Shown here: positions 52,460 through 54,380 of the stretch, piece after piece
Layout of the letters: every line of letters starts with the position of its first letter
Numbering within the stretch: the stretch's first letter is position 1
NCBI GenBank assembly: GCA_017541035.1
Contig: JAFXZW010000073.1
Coordinates: forward strand, 1 to 54,380
Direction of reading: 5' to 3'
Source of the DNA: Eubacterium sp.
GTDB lineage: Bacteria; Bacillota; Clostridia; Lachnospirales; Lachnospiraceae
DNA length: 54,380 bases
Translations under genes and position numbers: made by a program
The notes under the pieces: model-generated
Databases searched by the model: none
Told to the model about the DNA's origin: nothing
The model's input: the letters and a program-made list of their open reading frames with translations, nothing else

Positions 52460-54380
52460 TTGGGCTCTGGACTGAGTATGACCAGTGTGAATAAGATTAA
52501 GGAACTGGCGGAGGCAAAGGAATACAGTGTTGCAGTAGAAATACTGGATTCCCAGAACCTGGAGGCCTCCTACAATCCCCAGTTCCTGCGTATCTGCGGA
52601 GAGGTCTATGAAAATGTAGGAAGACCCCGGGATGCACGGAACATGTACGTGAAAGCACACATCATGGGACCGGAATCCGGAAGAATCGTATTCTCACTGA
52701 TCAGGTTTTATCTGAAACAGGGATATTTCAAGCTGGCGGAGCTTTACAGAGAACAGTATATCAAATCTGTCCGCGGTGCGGAGCAGGAAGTAAAGAATCT
52801 GGATTATGTGATGGAAAAGGCAAAGGGAGCCTCCCTGCAGGAGCTGCGGGATTACCTGGACCCGTACTATACGCATGAACTGGATGAAACCTGGAGCTTT
52901 GAACTGTTTCTTCTGTACCGTATGATGGGACTGGATACGGAAATGCTGGCGTCGGATTATATGGCAACCTTCCGGAAAAGCCGGAGCAGAGAGCTTATGA
53001 AGGACGTGCTGGATGGAAGGGTGACTGCGGAAGAACTCTTTTACATTTACGCAAAAGAAGAAAGAAATGATGATGATCCCAGGGATGCGGAAATCCGTGC
53101 ACTGGAGATGGAGCAGCTGAAGCAGGATCGTCTGAGACTGCATCCGGAGGAAGATGCGGAGCTGGTTGAGGACGAGAAGGAAAATGTCGATGATGAGGGT
53201 GAGGCGGAAATTCTGGAAACCCCTGACCCGGAGACAAAATTCAAATCCTTCCTGAAGAGAAAATTCCGCAAGAAGGAAAAGGAAGAATCGGAAGAGGGTT
53301 CGGAGGAAGAAAAGGACGAAACCCCGAAGGAAGAAGCCGAGACCTCCGAAATGGAAGAGGATAAAGAGGAGGAGGGCGAAGCAGCCCCCGCAGAGGTCGA
53401 AGGACCGGCTGAAGAGAATACGGAGCCGGATGAAGAGAAGGAAGAAAAACGTGGAAGCTGGGTGAAGAAACTGGCAGGAACCATAGGCGACCGTGTTCGA
53501 AATAATAAAGAAGAGATGCAGGAGATCACGCCGGATACGGCGGGACTTCTGACAGTGGATTTTGATGATGGCTTTGCCGCCGAATCTGATACCATTACGG
53601 ATCTGGCACCTCCGCCTGAGACCAGCTATGAGAATCCGTTTGATATCATCAACGCATATAAGTTGGCGGGAAAGGATAAAGGCACTGAACCGATTTCCTT
53701 TAGTTTGAAGAAAAATGAGGTTTTCGACGATGCGGAACCGGAGGAAAGCAAGAAAACCGAACCGGTGGAAATGAATGAACCGGAGCCGGTGGACATGAGT
53801 GAACCGGAATCTCAAGCGATCGTTGGAAAGCCGGAGACGGTTCCTGAGGTAGAGCTTGAGTCCGAGTGGGAAGAACCCGAAACAACGGCAGAGCCTGAAG
53901 TGGCGGAAGAATCTGTAACGGAGCCTTTAGCAGAGAAACCGGAGGAAGAGCTTGAGTCCGAGTGGGAAGAACCCGAAGCAACAGAAGAATCTGTACCGGA
54001 GCCTGTAGCAGAGGAACCGGAGGAAGAGCTTGAGTCCGAGTGGGAAGAACCCGAAACAATAGAAGAATCTGTACCGGAACCTTTAGAAGAGGAACCGGAG
54101 GAAGAGCTGGAGCCCGAGTGGGAGGAACCCGAAGCAACGGAAGAATCCGCAGAGGCAGAAGAATCTGTACCGGAGCCTGCAGTAGAGGAACCGGAGGAAG
54201 AGCCGGAGCCCGAGTGGGAGGAACCCGAAGCAACGGAAGAATCCGAAGAGGCGGAAGAATCTGAACCGGAGCCTGCAGCAGAGGAACCGGAGGAAGATAC
54301 GAAGCCTGAGTGGGAAAAATCTGAAGCAACGGAAGAATCCGAAGAGGCGGAAGAATCTGTACCGGAGCCTGCAGTAGAGG
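52460..54380 (+). CDS. Acidic Glu/Pro-rich protein, partial at window end
   Basis: The frame stays open from 52460 to the window edge, giving 640 codons so far. The TTG at 52460 follows GAGGTG by about 7 nt; an in-frame ATG at 52478 is the alternative. The first 190 residues look like helical TPR-type repeats (EILDSQNLEASYNPQFLRIC). The remainder is strongly acidic and low in complexity, with short basic patches (KFKSFLKRKFRKKEKEE). From about 53850 it becomes a tandem repeat. No signal peptide is seen. It may be a cytoplasmic scaffold; I cannot assign a family. Confidence 0.8.
   Translation, partial: MGSGLSMTSVNKIKELAEAKEYSVAVEILDSQNLEASYNPQFLRICGEVYENVGRPRDARNMYVKAHIMGPESGRIVFSLIRFYLKQGYFKLAELYREQYIKSVRGAEQEVKNLDYVMEKAKGASLQELRDYLDPYYTHELDETWSFELFLLYRMMGLDTEMLASDYMATFRKSRSRELMKDVLDGRVTAEELFYIYAKEERNDDDPRDAEIRALEMEQLKQDRLRLHPEEDAELVEDEKENVDDEGEAEILETPDPETKFKSFLKRKFRKKEKEESEEGSEEEKDETPKEEAETSEMEEDKEEEGEAAPAEVEGPAEENTEPDEEKEEKRGSWVKKLAGTIGDRVRNNKEEMQEITPDTAGLLTVDFDDGFAAESDTITDLAPPPETSYENPFDIINAYKLAGKDKGTEPISFSLKKNEVFDDAEPEESKKTEPVEMNEPEPVDMSEPESQAIVGKPETVPEVELESEWEEPETTAEPEVAEESVTEPLAEKPEEELESEWEEPEATEESVPEPVAEEPEEELESEWEEPETIEESVPEPLEEEPEEELEPEWEEPEATEESAEAEESVPEPAVEEPEEEPEPEWEEPEATEESEEAEESEPEPAAEEPEEDTKPEWEKSEATEESEEAEESVPEPAVE
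53850..54380 (+). repeat. Tandem acidic repeats of 26 or 32 residues
   Basis: The motif (S/P)EWE(E/K)(P/S)E occurs six times, at spacings of 96, 78, 78, 96 and 96 bp, so units are 26 or 32 residues. Between them run EESVPEP and EEPEEE blocks. The array continues past the window end. Confidence 0.85.

Noticed and set aside
53700-54329. Pro-rich minus-strand frame at the window end
   Set aside because: It mirrors the Glu/Pro repeat of the plus-strand gene, which has a normal N-terminal domain and ribosome binding site.

Overview
The window looks like chromosome from a Gram-positive clostridial bacterium, most likely a member of the Lachnospiraceae. The grounds are strong AGGAGG-type ribosome binding sites, consensus SigA-like promoters, many lipoproteins with Clostridia-style lipoboxes, an LTA-synthase-type enzyme, NHLP-type peptide export genes, a gut-type GH2 beta-glucuronidase, and mid-range base composition. 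I assigned no species. I saw no rRNA or tRNA gene, no CRISPR array, no integrase and no intact insertion sequence.

Region by region: (1) 0.1-3.9 kb holds a LysR regulator divergent from a small helical protein, an alpha/beta hydrolase with a Cys nucleophile motif, and a lipoprotein that fuses a cyclophilin-like domain to an aldo/keto reductase. A perfect dyad lies between the divergent genes. (2) 3.9-9.3 kb has a gene-poor stretch with a coding-like remnant, two overlapping GNAT genes (the second a multidomain protein), an ACT-domain pseudogene fragment, and an MMPL/RND exporter. (3) 9.3-11 kb is a beta-glucuronidase on the minus strand. (4) 11.2-24.8 kb is one long plus-strand cluster from a clear promoter: STAS protein, short HlyD-like protein, C39-peptidase ABC exporter, second NHLP-type ABC exporter, HExxH putative metallopeptidase, acyltransferase-fold protein, 7TMR-type histidine kinase, response regulator, and three exported proteins. 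(5) 24.8-27 kb has a membrane diguanylate cyclase and an S1-domain RNA-binding protein, divergent. (6) 27.1-32.6 kb is a minus-strand envelope operon: PlsC-like acyltransferase, GT8, GT8-PlsC fusion, LTA-synthase-like sulfatase fold. (7) 32.8-39.2 kb is mostly housekeeping: DUF4234 protein, tenA, tyrS, a degenerate receiver protein, an XRE regulator with an AT-hook-like motif, thyA and folA. (8) 39.2-49.3 kb is FecR protein, a 2431-residue surface protein with 20 tandem repeats, and a CHASE2 adenylate cyclase. (9) 49.3-54.4 kb holds an MBL-GAF-GGDEF fusion, a YbjQ-like/zinc-ribbon protein, and an acidic Glu/Pro-rich protein that runs off the end.

Two groups look most like under-described systems. 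One is the 13.5-kb peptide-export cluster, which has exporter, protease, possible modifying enzyme and its own two-component system but no recognisable precursor peptide. The other is the FecR / giant repeat protein / CHASE2-cyclase trio, which suggests a surface structure coupled to cAMP signalling. The giant gene also preserves a readable history: a nine-unit block was duplicated and the second copy lost two units through a crossover that left one chimeric repeat. Second-messenger enzymes are frequent here (two GGDEF proteins and one cyclase). All functions are inferred by reading the sequence; no database search was run.
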